A model generated the notes under the pieces. The model was not told where the DNA came from. It did not search any database and saw only the letters and a list, made by a program, of their open reading frames with translations. A stretch of 64,000 nucleotides of DNA from Apostichopus japonicus. Lineage: Eukaryota > Echinodermata > Holothuroidea > Aspidochirotida > Stichopodidae. Shown here in pieces: positions 48,362 through 60,690 of the stretch. The first letter of the stretch is position 1, and every line of letters begins with the position of its first letter. Where the stretch lies: positions 17,525,999 to 17,589,998 of the forward strand of contig NC_092565.1 in the NCBI RefSeq assembly GCF_037975245.1, given 5' to 3'. A program made the position numbers and the translations under genes.

Positions 48362-48606
48362 AATGTGAAGGCACACCTCGACCACATTATGATTACTATA
48401 AAAATTTGAATTTGAGAGATATAACGAACCGTGGCCCGTAGGGAAGGACATATAAATTGTGAGCTCGATTCTTAAAATTTAAATCAAAACTGGTATCGAC
48501 ATTATGTAGTAAACATCAAATTTCTGTATTAATGCACCGTCCAAATAGGCAAGTATTAGATAGCCAAATATCAATGTTAAACTGCTGTTGTAATGCTTTA
48601 CATTAT

Positions 48607-50048
48607 TTCGCTTATTTTATTTGTTTTTTTCACAAAATATACAACAAATGTAGCAAATACAGAGCTTTAAGGAATATGAAAAGTAAGTGTATTAAGAAAC
48701 CCTCGAGAGATTATATCTAGTGATACACTCGCTGTACATAGAGTACACAGATAAATTACACCCAAAAAAAGAATTAAGAAAAGAAATAAAAAAAAAGGAA
48801 AAAAAAAGAAAAAAATAAATAAAGAAAGAGGAACCTCAATCTCAGTTTAAGTTGATGTTAAGCAGCAAATATTTCCATGTGATGCATGACGAAGGCTATA
48901 TTTTCCTACATTGGTGTGAATGCGATTATGGCGTAAAATGTGTATGTGTCGTGTGCTATCATTGTGGATGTCATGGTTGTGAACAAGGAAATTGTCGAAA
49001 GAAGGTGGGACCTGTCCATGAATAGCTCTATAGGCAAACTTGTGGCTACATATACATTAAGTAAATCCGGGAGCTTATGGATGTTAAGATATTTCAAAAG
49101 TTTACTTGTATGTTCATTGTAATTGGCAAATGAAACGTGTCTAATTGCTCTTTTTTGAAGAACAAAGAGTTTTTAAACATGTGTGATTGGTACCAGACCA
49201 TACTAGTATGCAGTATGTAAAATGTGGTGCGATTAAAGTAAGATACAAAGAACGCAACTTCAAGGAAAAGCATAATTAAGTTTTGAGAGAATGTCGCAGC
49301 CCTTAGCAGTTTTAGTTGCAATATACTGTTTATGATTGTTCCATGTTAAACGGGAGTCAATATAAGCACCTAAAAACTTAGTGCAATTCATTATTTGCAG
49401 ACTCTCCTTGTTCATTTTAATATCTAGATTAACGTCATCAGCCTTACGCTCACTGTTACTGAAAACGATATAGTTAGTTTTCCTGACGTTTAGTGAAAGT
49501 TTGTTAGCAGTAAACCAATCATGGAACTTAGCAAGTTCTAAGTTAATAATTTGTCCTAATACATTTGGGTCATGAACAATGAAAAAGACACTTGTATCGT
49601 ACGCGAAAAGGATCGTAGAACATAGGGTAGAAACATTCCTTATATCATTTATATAGATAATAAAAAGTTGAGGACCTATGATTATACAGCCTTGGGGAAC
49701 ACCTTAGCGAATAGTATGACCTAGAGACATAGTTTCGTTAACAGTTTCGCTAGTATTGTTAATTGGATTCTATTATTAAGGTAACTTGTTATCCACTCAA
49801 GTCACTTTCCTCTGATGCCATAATATTAAGCTTATAAAGCAAAATGCTGTGGTCGATGGTGTCAAACGTTTTCGAAAGACCAAGAAAAATTCCAATTGAA
49901 ATCTAATTATTATCTAGGGCATTGGCCAACTTGTCAACTGCCTCAGCAAGTGCCAGCTCCGTTGAGTGTTTAGGCCTGAATCCATATTGACCATTATACA
50001 ATACATTGTGTTTGTTAATGAAGTTAAAAATACGAGTATACACGATTA
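48607..50048 (-). mobile_element. 5'-truncated, decayed LINE, minus strand
   Basis: Flanked by TACATTAT at 48599-48606 and 50049-50056; unit I is empty here near 21255. On the minus strand the RT is readable in pieces: GFRPKHSTELALAE, SKTFDTIDHSILLYKL (motif A), a motif B like PQGC, FAYDTSVFF (motif C, with Asp to Tyr), then LGAYIDSRLTWNNH and IAPHFTYCILVWSG. Many stops and shifts follow. Its 3' UTR (48607-48850) includes an A-rich plus-strand tract at 48765-48830. The motif C change shows it is dead. Confidence 0.88.
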
Positions 50049-50056
50049 TACATTAT

Positions 50057-51044
50057 AAACTCCTATATCGGCATATGTTAGAAGCGATGAAAGTTATCAT
50101 ACCTTTCTGAAAGTCCGAATGTTTAGATTTGTTTGCGTGTACTTTGTTAATGACACAGAGTGTGTCATTTTCCGCTGCCATGTTATAAATCAGTCATAAA
50201 ATACACAGCACGTTAAACTTCGTTACGTATATATTTACTTTGTTTTATGTAACAGTTTCAAGTATATTATATTTATTGTATGTATTGTCGAATGACGGTA
50301 CATGCAGTGCAGTTGATTGCATAAACCAGTGTAGTAAGTTTTTAAAATTTTCATTTCACGGCTGATCCAAAATACTCTAATCACACTTATTAATTCAAAA
50401 CGTTGAATCATTTCCGAAAACAACTTGTGTACAGTAGTTTTGTGTATCGAAGTAATGGCGTGGTGATTTCATTTATTGCTAACCCTTATATAAATACAGT
50501 ATGCTGAACTATTTTATCATTAAACTTAGTGATGTGTTAATGGCTTAAATGGTAACCGTATGGACAATAGCCGAACTTTGATCTGTACAGGCTCATTTCA
50601 TTTCGGGAAACTACCGGACAAATAACATTTATATGGTTTATCCTTACTTGTTGCAGCACTTTCCACAGATAATATCTAAGAAGGTAAAAAAGGAATATAT
50701 GCAAATTGGTAGTGTAAATATGTACAGGCTTTTCTCGTAAGTAGCACTAGTATTTTCCTTGTAAAGAATGTGTACTCAATTCACACATATCATTCTATAG
50801 CATTATTATTGATTTGAGAGTATCTAAAGCCACTCTAATTCGTAATCCAATAACAGGCTATAAATACAAGATAATAACAATTTGTGCTTATTGAAAGATT
50901 TTTAGGATTGAGTATTATCACCTTACACATGCAGAGGGAATTGGAGCAATAATCATACTGAGTCTAAGGTTCCATTTGTAAAACTTTGATTAGTGGTGTA
51001 GTGTAATTATATATGAGGGAATATATACATATGTCCATCGAACA
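50057..51044. repeat. Downstream flank of LRAT-2; no gene seen
   Basis: Matches 21255-22040. No frame is conserved between copies. Confidence 0.55.
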
Positions 51045-51440
51045 TTCTGCAAAGTTTCAGAAAGTTTCTGCAAACATTTACAAAGCTGTGTATATGTTAA
51101 AGAGAGAGCTATGAGCAATCTGTAACTCACCGAGGTTTGTAGTTTTGTTTGGTCAAATTGTACGCACAGAGGGGATCGAAGCTTTAGTGAAAGTGAGTTC
51201 AGGAATGGCATATACAACTTTGGTTGGTGGTTATAGTACCTTCTTTCTGAAAAAAATTTCTGTTACGTAGATATATACAAGCTATGTGGCCAAAGGTATG
51301 ACAAAAGTATAACTATTAAGCAATTTATTGCAATGTTTCCCAAGTGTGATACTAGCTGTCATCAGATAGCTTTCATCAGAGTTCTTGTGGGAACTACAAC
51401 CGGAATTGCTGGTAGGGTTGTTGAAATTGTTGGTGGTGTA
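51045..51440 (+). pseudogene. LRAT fragment psi-C, unit II
   Basis: Longer than the unit I copy. It matches LRAT-1 from the VSENICK region after NCESF to the start of the zipper (gaactacaaccggaattgctgg). It has no hAT insertion at the zipper site. Frameshifts and stops occur throughout; both catalytic regions are missing. Confidence 0.75.
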
Positions 51441-53999
51441 ATATTCATTTCCCTATATCTATAAATGACATTACTGAACTATCCGATTCTGCTTAAAGCA
51501 TCTCTGTATGTTGGTTTCTCATAAAAATGTATTTACAGAACGGGCAAAGTAAAATAATGCATCTGAAAAGAGGTCTGAAATGGCTTGGACAAATAAATTG
51601 ATATTCTGATGATCTGGATTTACCAATTTGTTGATCTTTCCTATTTTTTCGAAACTGCAAAGTTTTCTGTAGCTTAACAATTCTATATTTAATTTTGTTT
51701 CCTATTGTTTAACAAAATTACCCGAAATTCGATTTAAAGGCTAAATTTTGCTGTGATATAGAGACTTTGTCATTACGTAACCATGTAGTTCCACATACAT
51801 ATACATGTGAGAGGTAAATGTTGATTTTCCAGTAAGCAAGAATATGTGTGTTCTTTTTCAATCATACTAAGCAAAATACATTCTCTTTACGATTTGTAAA
51901 AGTGTGTTAAACCACTCGATATAATTTCCGACATTTATACTTACGCGATCGTCATCCACTGGCGTCATTACGTATTCTCACACTTGGTCAAATGTGCGTT
52001 CAAGGTCGACTGTACAGGGAGTTGTGTTTTTCTGATTCAAATTAACATATATGTATGGTCAAACAATAGTACGTTTGTTATATAGTTTTATGTTTTTCTA
52101 TAACATTTAAAGATAAAAAAGAACGTTTAACTTGATCTTCATTTTGGAATGTCATTTGTTAATCACTATTATAATGTCTTCTTTTCTACATTTTACAAGC
52201 TTTTCAAGGATATTTAGATGATCTGCATTCAACAAATTTTAATCTTTCCTATTTTGCCAAACTACAACGTTTCTGTATGTTAACATCTTATCTTTACTTG
52301 TGTATCCTATTGTTCAATAAGAGTACACGAAATTCTATATAAAGGCTAAATTCTGCTGTGATCAATACTTGTCGGTAAAGACTTTGTCATTACGTAACCA
52401 TGTAGCTCAACACACATATACATGTGAGAGGTAAATGTTGATTTTCCAGTAAGCAAGAATATGTGTGTTCTTTTTTTTCTTTCAATCATACTAAGCAAAT
52501 GCACTCTCTTTACGAACTGTAAAAGAGTGTTAAACCACTCGATATAATTTCCGACATGTACTTTACGCGATCGTCATCCACTCGCGTCATTACGTATTCT
52601 CTCTCACATTTGCTCAAATGTATTGGGCGTTCACAGTCGGCTGTGCAGGTTGCATGATTTTTGTTTTGTTAATTCAAATTTACATATATGGTCAAACTAA
52701 GGTATAAGTTTGTAATATAGTCCTCAGTTTATCTATATAACTAAAAGCGTGTTTTATTTGATCTTCATCTTGGCATGTCATTCTATCATTCATTTTATTA
52801 TGTCTCCTTTTCTTTTTTGGACAAAACGGTGTCCAAATTTGATTGGATAGTTATACCCAACGCTTTTAGATTGTATTTGGTCAGTTGTAGTTTATAATAG
52901 CTGTAGAAATGTATCCTTTCAGTTAAACATCTCATAGCTAATATGGGATAGACTTCAGACGTACTACGTTGTTGTTGTCCCTGAGATTTGAGGATGCAGT
53001 CTGTTTCACGATGTAGAAATGTATACTCATTGTGTAATATCGTAGTAAAGCATAACAAATTGTATTTTGCCATACCGTCGTGTAACCGGTATCAATATAT
53101 CGCTTTAAATGGAGACCGCTAGCTTTGAGTGTATTTCTTGTGTGTTTCTGGTAGTTCACTTAGATTTATTTTCAATTTATTTATTTATCAAATCAGAGGT
53201 GGTTGTTGACGGCGAAACAAACTGAACTCCTACCAGTGAAATAATGTCACGGAAATACAATTAGAGTTTCACTTGTTTATGGTGCTGTATTGGACGCATT
53301 GATAATACCAACACTACGACAGCGACTATGACACTAACTGCGATATGAGACTGGAATGAATCGGTAGCCCACTGATAAAGACTGGTGATAGCAATGATGG
53401 TTCAAACTGCAAAAGCCTAAACACAACAAAAATATACTTGAGTTACAGATGTACGGATATAACAGCTATCCTATTAATGTCGAGAATACAAGACATACAG
53501 TAACTCATAACACATGAACAATAACTTGTAAACATTCACTATACTGTCTTGAGCTAGACAGTCATAAAACGCTGTTGCACCCTGACACTCACTAATCGGG
53601 CCAAACGTGACCCCATTATAACCACAATAACATATTTGCTCTCAAGCAAATGGTGGATAAACCCTTCAACGAATACAGCACATCCTGTCACAATATACTC
53701 ATATTCCACACAATGCGCAACACATTAGGCTAAAAGTAATACAAAACACCTCCCTTCCCTGAAGTGTGCGATCACATGCCCTCCACCCCCAACATATGTA
53801 AATAATGTACATTCTTTAAAGCCTAGGCTCACGCCTCAAACAACTTATATACCAAAGTATATGCCCCATTGAGGTTTGTCAATCATACTAGGGAACAAGA
53901 AAACAAACATTACATCACAGAAAAGCCTCAACTAAAGACTGATAATAGATACATCATGTAGTAAAGGCTAATTCTATATGTTTTATGAAAAACTCAAGA
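51441..53999. repeat. Duplicated block e with ~610-bp internal repeat (unit II)
   Basis: Matches 22251-25139 minus the hAT relic. The internal pair is 51630-51970 and 52240-52580. Minus-strand frames of 73-91 codons near 52798-53159 are interrupted in unit I (23400-23650) and show no family motif. No gene is called. Confidence 0.6.
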
Positions 54000-54430
54000 C
54001 AGAGGGTCTCTCTAATTAGGGTGCGGGACTTGAGACAAGTAACCTCGACTCTCATTTTAGACGAGTTCCACCAATGGTATGTAACCTGCCTCCATCAATG
54101 GTGCAGTACAAGAACTTAGACAATGTCTGGCTACCACAACTAAAATAGGAAGAAGGGTTGGGGGGTTGTGTAAGCAACAAAAGAAGGAAAGAAAAACAGA
54201 AGATAATCAAAGCAGTGGCAAAACTTTCAAAAGCATAAACCTAGCTATGAATTGTAAGAATACATTTAGGGAGTTTTCTTGGAAGAATTTATCGTAGGAG
54301 AATTTGTAAGTGTATTTGGTAAAGTATTCCACAGATCAGCCCCAAAAAGTAAACGCATCGTCCACTCTGCTCAATGTTACGTTTAAACTTATGTCATATA
54401 GGTCGGGCTCCTTGTATGATAATTAATAGT
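54000..54430 (-). mobile_element. Probable LINE 3' end remnant (unit II copy)
   Basis: Minus strand LFGADLWNTLPNTL near 54330, the counterpart of 25140-25570. Homology to unit I stops at 54430. Confidence 0.4.
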
Positions 54431-55511
54431 TAGTATAAAATGGGGGAAAAAGGAAAATTTCACACAAAAAATGTATTACTATTAAAAGTACGAGTCTGGA
54501 GTCAAGACAAAAGTCTAGTTTTGTTCAGTGTATGGTACAGAAAAGAATGTAGTCACGTTAACTTCAAAAACGGTATTGCCAGATTGAGTAGCTAATAATA
54601 TATGTGTTCATTTGAAATCAGTGTTTTACCATAATTACATACATAAATTGGACGCTATTTTCCTCTGTAAGCGGCGACGAAGCGAAATTTTTCAAATAAT
54701 GGAAGACTAGTTTAACTTTTTCAATTATAAGATATATATACAGTATACACCCTGTACACATGACATATACATTATGAGGATTGGTTTATAAGCCATTTTC
54801 ACGTAAGATGTGGTCCGATATGCAAACATCCAAGTTCCAACGGAAAATGCACCTTCGCAGGAGTAGCAGTTTGCATAGGACAAACGTTCCCATACGCTTT
54901 ATCTATAGATACTGAATGAAAGTACAACAGATACGGTATGTATAATCATCTAACATTTAGTCAGTGGTGCATACATTATAAATTTCATATCTCACTATAA
55001 AGAACTAAAAATGCTATCACGACAGTAACTAGACTAACATTTCTTTAGAAGTGTTCTGTGCTTAACGATTGTTTATTTTTACAGTACGTATGTCATTCAT
55101 TGTTTTAATTATTTCCATAGTCTTCGTTCATGATACTATATATTTTATACTCATTTTTCGAAGAGGTTTAAAGAATCTGACGGAGAATTTTTGTAACGTG
55201 CCAGTTATCGCGTTGTACCTTCTAACCTGAATAGTCGCCTGCTCTTGCGATTCGCATCTGATTGGCTATTATCATTGTATGCTATTCTTCACATTACTAT
55301 AGTATAAGTTCGTCGGCTATTGTATGTCTTACAGAAACAATAGTTTCCTTCGTTAAGACATATCGTCTCTTTTCCTCATTGATCTATAAGGTATGTAATT
55401 TTAAAGTAATTCAAGCTCATTATAAGAGACTGACTATAAAATATAATCTTTACTAAAATGGATAAGGTTGTTATATCAATCTTTTAGACAACTGAGCTCT
55501 TTATTCTTTAG
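54431..55511. other. Unit II/III spacer; no gene seen
   Basis: AT-rich sequence without a counterpart in the window. The only feature of note is the pyrimidine-rich 3' splice site at its right edge that leads into the gene remnant at 55512. Confidence 0.45.
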
Positions 55512-56030
55512 AAAACACCTGCTTACACACCGTATACGTTGAAGGTTCATGTCTTTACGCAATTCTGTCGGAGGAAAGTTGGAAAAGGCATAACAACGGA
55601 AGGCCACGTGGCACAGGTACGAAAGCTTGTGATCATATCTACAAAGTCAGCTAATCCTGCAATGTACATTGTTGTTGTTTCTTTGATCACAGGACACAAC
55701 TATGTTGTTTAAAGTTAAGGATCGTGGTATTTGCATCTTTAACGGTCTGCAATGCTGTGGACCAATCTTCAGGGTCATATACGGAGGGTCGTGTGTAAAC
55801 GAACGTCAGCGTCGAGGCGAGGACTATTTCTACTGCAAAACGAAGCCTACGACTGTGATCATTGTTCTCCTGTAGTCGCTGCAGGCTCATATGGTATGGT
55901 CCATAAAAGCAGCCACCAATGCGTACTTCACAGTTAACGTTACAACTGGTGTTATACAACGGACGGCTCCTTGGATTATTGTAGTGCGGAGTTCAAAGTT
56001 TCTCCTAACTTTAGTTTAACCAGGTACGGT
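55512..56030 (+). pseudogene. Cys/aromatic tandem-repeat protein remnant, two exons
   Basis: A candidate exon at 55512-55616 (35 codons, KTPAYTPYTLKVHVFTQFC) is bounded by ctttattctttag and CAG/gtacga. A 76-bp intron with gctaatc and a T-rich tract ends in cacag at 55692. The next exon continues in the same phase, DTTMLFKVKDRGICIF. It holds two tandem units: YGGSCVNERQRRGEDYFYCK with YDCDHCSP one frame over, then HQCVLHS, a TAA, and YNWCYTTDGSLDYCS. A donor-like CAG/gtacgg follows near 56021. The pattern x-W/F-Y-C-x-T....YC-S resembles small Cys-rich repeats, and loosely kringle or fibronectin-II cores, but I cannot name the family. One shift and one stop mark it as decayed. Confidence 0.45.
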
Positions 56031-56599
56031 TACTATACTGCGAGAAAGTTTGTAGACAGTGCCAGTCATCTTATTACTTCTGCAACGACGCCAATACATG
56101 GGAATATTGCTCATCGGGAACATACATCTCTATTTATGGTAACCAATGTAATCCTGACCATTACTGCCGGGAGACTTCCGAGAGGAAACTGCGCCTATTG
56201 ACCTTTGTTGTATAACAGCGGCCTATTTCGACAAACTTGACAGAGAATATACTTACTAGTCAAATTGGGGACAGTTGTTTGGAATCCTAACCATTAATTA
56301 GTTGAAACAGACTTTGTATAATGAATTTTTCTGTGAGTAATTTTTCCAAAGTAGCATCAGCTGACAGGTCTAACATGTGTGGCGGTGTTATAACACCCTT
56401 CAGTTTATACTAATTAACGGTTGTCTCTTATTCACAGGACAAACTGACCAAGCCATGTACATTGTCTACATGACAAGAACTGCTTGGTGTTGCCATCTAA
56501 CTCACTTAAATATTACTGCTACACTCATCAAATTATGGACATCTCTATTGGCAAATATTCATATGAGAGATTTATAAAGTAGACAAATAGACTATTTGC
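56031..56599. other. Spacer before unit III; no gene seen
   Basis: The frame of the preceding remnant stays open to about 56201 without motifs. Nothing else is supported. Confidence 0.4.
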
Positions 56600-56720
56600 C
56601 ATTTATGGTAGTATCATATAGTTCTTTTTATCTTTACTTTGTGTATTAATGACGAATATGTGCATGTTGGTAGTAAACACTAGTTGAACTTTACACATCC
56701 TATCATATTTGAAACAGTTT

Positions 56721-57260
56721 CGGTTTCTGATTTTCAGTTTATTATATAAATATATATCAGTCAAGTACTCAATCATATCGGCTGAAATGTAAGGGCAATC
56801 AAAATTGTAATGATATTCGCCTCCTAAGGAATTTCGGTCACATAACTCGCACAATCTTTCATGAAAGTCAATGTTTGTGAACCTTCCTTCTACAATAGGG
56901 AGTTTTACAATCTATTTTACACAGCGCAATTTGCTTAAGTTTTCTCTGTAGGGGAATTTAAGTTAGTCAGACAACACAAGTTTCTCTTTTGTACATTCTG
57001 TGGACTTTGCATTGAGAGTTATTGTTAACATCGCCTATAGTCAATCATGTTCGTGTATATCACATGCAGTTTAGTAGTCGTTTATCTATAGCTATTAGCT
57101 ATGTGGACACTTTAAACCAAGACTGTGAGGGGTAGCAATGAGACCTTCAACAGGGATATTCCAAACATATGACATTCCACTTTGTTCTAACATATTTTTA
57201 ACTTTAACTATCCAGGATGAACTGTACACCTCGTTATTATGAAAAGATCTTTAAAAAAAA
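56721..57260 (-). mobile_element. 5'-truncated LINE, C-terminal Cys motif, minus strand
   Basis: Absent from the paralogous sites at 6650 and 34400. The minus strand reads WIVKVKNMLEQSGMSYVWNI and then ERLCELCDRNSLGGEYHYNF followed by DCPYI, the C-terminal CxxC...H...C motif found downstream of the RT in several LINE groups. The endonuclease and RT are gone, and one or more frames are broken between the two motifs. It is a different family from the LINE at 9323. Confidence 0.75.
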
Positions 57261-57937
57261 ATTGTGGTAATTGTACACTATGATTGTAGTTTCTTTTTAG
57301 ATAACCACCTAGTGTGATATTTGTGTAGTTGGTGTAGCACAAATTATTTGCATATCAAAAAGATATATACAGAAATATATTGCTGCAGCATATGTATAAT
57401 TAGGTAACAAACGAACTATTTTCATTCAAGTTGATACACCTTACACGTACGGCTTATACCAGCAATAACTATATCTTGGTCTTTCATTTCACTTTGTACA
57501 AACTTGTATAGTTGATGTTCGTGAAATACAATACATAATTAGCGATTACTTTGGAGTATCACAAGACTGGATATAAAGTTATCCTGATCAACTTCGAGAG
57601 ATGCTCAGACTCACCAAACCGCATTCCGCATATTATGTTATACAACACACTCAACGTTTTCGCACGAGCCACAGCTGTGATAGTCTTGGCCAATTCGTTT
57701 GTAATACACTTTCTCTCGCAAGCAACTGCACATGCCTCAGAGTCCGTGTCTGCCTACCACGAAGGCGCTTGCCCACTGTATTTTACATGCCCGAGGATCT
57801 GTCCGATACAATCGAAAGCGTTGCCGCTGGCGTTCTCTGGGCAGTGCAGCAATTAGTTACGGTAAAACAGCTTTGTGAAAAAGAAGGGTACACTAGGCTG
57901 TTCATACTAGGGTCTTAACAAGACTACAGCTGTAAAT
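57261..57937. repeat. Block b upstream of psi-A (unit III), with private insert
   Basis: Matches 6690-7029 and 34435-34764. A private insert of about 260 bp near 57645-57915 is open in two plus-strand frames (57551-57856, 57601-57918) without recognisable motifs. No gene is called. Confidence 0.45.
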
Positions 57938-59465
57938 GTATTGAAGAAAGAACGAACAATCTGTAACATCCCGAGGTTTGTGGTTTTGCTTGATCAATTG
58001 CACGTGCAGAGGGAATTGAAGCATTAGTGGAAGTGAGTTCAGGAATGTCAAGTGCAAACCTGGTTTGGTGGTGTATATTGCCGTCTTCTCTATGAGGGAA
58101 TGCATTTTTTTCGGTAGAAATCTTCAAGCTATTTGGCAAAAGGCATGAAAAAAGTATCACTACTATGCAATTGATAAAAATGGTTGTCAAGCGTGTAACA
58201 CTAGCGATCAGCCGAGTTCTTGTTGATACTACAACATAAATCATTGGTCATGTGACAAGCGGGTAGCCAGGCTTTTATTTTAGGGAGGTGTGAAGGAGCG
58301 GATTCAATTTATGGACCTGTCAACGAGAATGCTTTGCCCTATCTGCGTGGGGTCCAGGTGCCTGCCATTTGGCCCCTGGAAAATATAAGATATGGCAGAC
58401 TTAAGAGGCTTTTATGTAACCGGGTTAGATTTTAATCATGTAAAATTTTATTAAAATGTCAAAAATACTGGATATGATTAGATTAATATTGATTTACTTG
58501 GGCAGAAATTATTCAAGTAGGTACAGACTCACTCAAAAATTGAAGCTAATTCTACAGTGAACTGGTCAAACCGTGGCACTGTGGCAGTAGCCAGGAAAAC
58601 AAAACAAACAATACGATGGTACCACGATGTGATACCAGTTTGTACTTAGTTTACAGCCTACAGCAGGGTTGCCAGTTTTGCTTTAAAAAATTTACAGGCC
58701 AAATCGAGTCAATAAAGGCCACAAACAATTTGGTTCGAATCCTGCTCCTATAAATATGTAGCCTAAAGTGTGGTGGTTTGTATTCCTTTTTCGATAGGTG
58801 ACTCAATCTATGCCTGCTATAGTTATCTTTCAAAAAGTGTGGAGACAAATCTCTTAAATATACCACTATGCCTATGAAATATATGTATAGTCATAAATGG
58901 GAATGAGATATTCCAATTTCCACACCTCTGAAACTTATGTGAGATATACGTTGTTCTCCGACTCTCCCATCTCATGCCCCCCCCCCCATCACTCCCCCCT
59001 TTCTCTCTTTTCTCGCTCTCCCTGTTTCTCCCCCAACCCCCCGCCAACCCAAATTCCGGCTGCGCGTTTGTAGTGGGACAGCTGTAGTTGCTGGTGGAGT
59101 AATTAGGAAAAAGTGACGCTAGGCTCCTTGCCAGGTGTATTGCTTGGCATGGGTGTTGGATCTCTCATTGGTAGCGTAGTAGATGGAGTTGGTGGTGTTG
59201 CTACTTTGAACCGTTCTAGGACAATGATTATTATGGTCCCTGTCACACTCCGGCGATGTTCGGTCTATTCAGACTTGGTGACCATGTCATCCTGCCTGGA
59301 AAAGCGTCACGTCCCCGTTGTCATGACATTATATCTGATTTAGATCTCGTATATTATAAAACAAAGTGATTGGAAACGACTATGAACGTGGTGTCGTCGA
59401 AGAATGGATTGATTATGTCCAAGGAAGAGTATGGTATACAATGTTGGACAATGTTACCCGGTGGT
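57938..59465 (+). pseudogene. LRAT fragment psi-A, unit III
   Basis: Bases 57938-58255 and 59071-59465 match LRAT-1 from the post-NCESF linker to late LRAT domain 2, ending again at tgttacccggt. Unlike psi-A of units I and II it still has the whole hAT-like insertion. Domain 2 carries several indels (the His region reads cgttgtcatgacatta). It lacks the N-terminus and both catalytic Cys residues. Confidence 0.85.
58256..59070. mobile_element. hAT-like insertion in psi-A, unit III (815 bp)
   Basis: Flanked by TCATGTGA (58248-58255) and TAGTGGGA (59071-59078). Ends are CAAGCGGGTAGCC and, reverse-complemented, CAAACGCGCAGCC. A C-run and CT-rich tract lie near 58977-59042. No transposase frame. 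Confidence 0.7.
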
Positions 59466-59912
59466 AAACGTTTGTAGGTTAAACTGCTTAGGCAGCTGTT
59501 CACCATTGTAATTGTGGTATATAGTACTTGTACACACATATATTTTGTGTTTCAACATCGGAAGCATTGCTTTATGGCGATAGTTTAAAAGATTATCTCG
59601 CTTTAAATTTAAACTATACTGCAGTGTTGTGGCATTTTATCGACTGATACTCAGCAATAAATCATTGTCACTAGAAACTGCTCGTCTTGTGAATTTACTT
59701 TTCGTACCGTGCTTAGAACAGCGCCATGCCCAGTATTTCAAATGTGAGGGGCGGCACTACACCTTTCCTCTTTTTTATGCGTGACTGACATTACATGATG
59801 GAAATTTCCATCACTCGCAACAGCGGTCGCTGCATAGGTGCACATAGCAAGTATTAATGAAAGTCTAAAGGTAAATTGAACTGACCTATTGACTCTCGTG
59901 CTACGTGCACAT
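59466..59912. repeat. Duplicated block c (unit III); no gene seen
   Basis: From about 59540 it matches 12830-13200 and 37670-38040. Confidence 0.6.
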
Positions 59913-60690
59913 ATGCATGGAAATGTGACGATAAAACTGATGGAATTTCCAGTCTGTATTTTGGTTACAAATATAAAGGTAAAGTTTAGTCCCTGTGGTA
60001 CACATCAGTACTTCAAAACAGTTCGCGAAGCAGCAAAGACTTACGACATTCATTGCAACAGAACCTTGGGAAGGAAGTAAGTAGTTGAGAACTTGGTAAT
60101 TAGAATTAGTTAGTTTACGAGACACAAAGGAATTATATTTTCTAATGATCATTAACTTGTCAGTAAGCCTTGTTAGTTAAATATTCAGGCGACGTTGCAG
60201 TCCCAAATTTACAGGTTCTTCAAAAGCAACATGGAAGCAGATTATAGCCTATTGGTCATACACCAACCATTTGCTCAAAAAGCTAACCTTTCTCATTATT
60301 CTCATACTATCCATCGTCGCAATTTGTATAACACGTGTCATGTTTTACGTTGGAAAACAAGAAACTCGATTTAACCGTAAATTCCGAGTTATTGTGGAAT
60401 TAAGGATTTCAGGAATAAAAGAATTTGACAGAACTGATCAGTTGGATAATAGTTTAACTTCATTTCAGCTTCTAGCTATTGTACACGGTGTAGTTCCGTG
60501 ACTCAAATGATTCTTCAGGGGCAAAGTTAAACACAGTTACACAGTATATATTTCTTTCATTAAAGAACCGAATGTATGTCACCCCAACTCCCGGTTAACA
60601 TTTTGCCAAAGAACAAGACCTACACACGAAGAAATATATAGACGGGAAGAAACGTCTGCAACACATATGGCACAAGCGAAACAACGTAAG
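59913..60690 (+). pseudogene. TM/SEA-like membrane protein, best of three copies
   Basis: Exon 1 (possible ATG 59913) ends at 60076 before GTAAGT and reads HQYFKTVREAAKTYDIHCN. A 112-bp intron (60077-60188) ends in atattcag. Exon 2 joins in phase and encodes a basic juxtamembrane stretch, one membrane helix (LTFLIILILSIVAICI, about 60277-60324) and FNRKFRVIVELRISG then LTSFQLLAIVHGVV, like the first half of a SEA domain after a type II signal anchor. The same frame meets TGA at 60499 and again at 60508, then reads FFRGKVKHSYTVYISFI, like the second half of SEA, to a donor gtaagt at 60687. All three copies share the two TGAs. Probably a pseudogene, or a gene whose small exon I have mis-drawn. 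The SEA assignment is by pattern only. Confidence 0.45.

Larger units (their letters stand above)
27533..54430. repeat. Tandem unit II of the ~27-kb duplication
   Basis: Collinear with unit I: 27533-29170 matches 1-1690, 29171-37523 matches 4786-9322, about 37524-43840 matches 12691-16480, and 43840-54430 matches 18692-25570. Its private insertions are 30836-32085, 33647-34256, 36899-37279, about 44560-46727 and 48607-50048. The unit I stretch 1690-4785, which includes a hAT-like element, is missing here. A further local duplication of about 1.8 kb (37.85-39.42 kb against 39.66-40.86 kb) doubles the spacer with the membrane-protein exons. Homology to unit I stops near 25570/54430. Confidence 0.85.
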
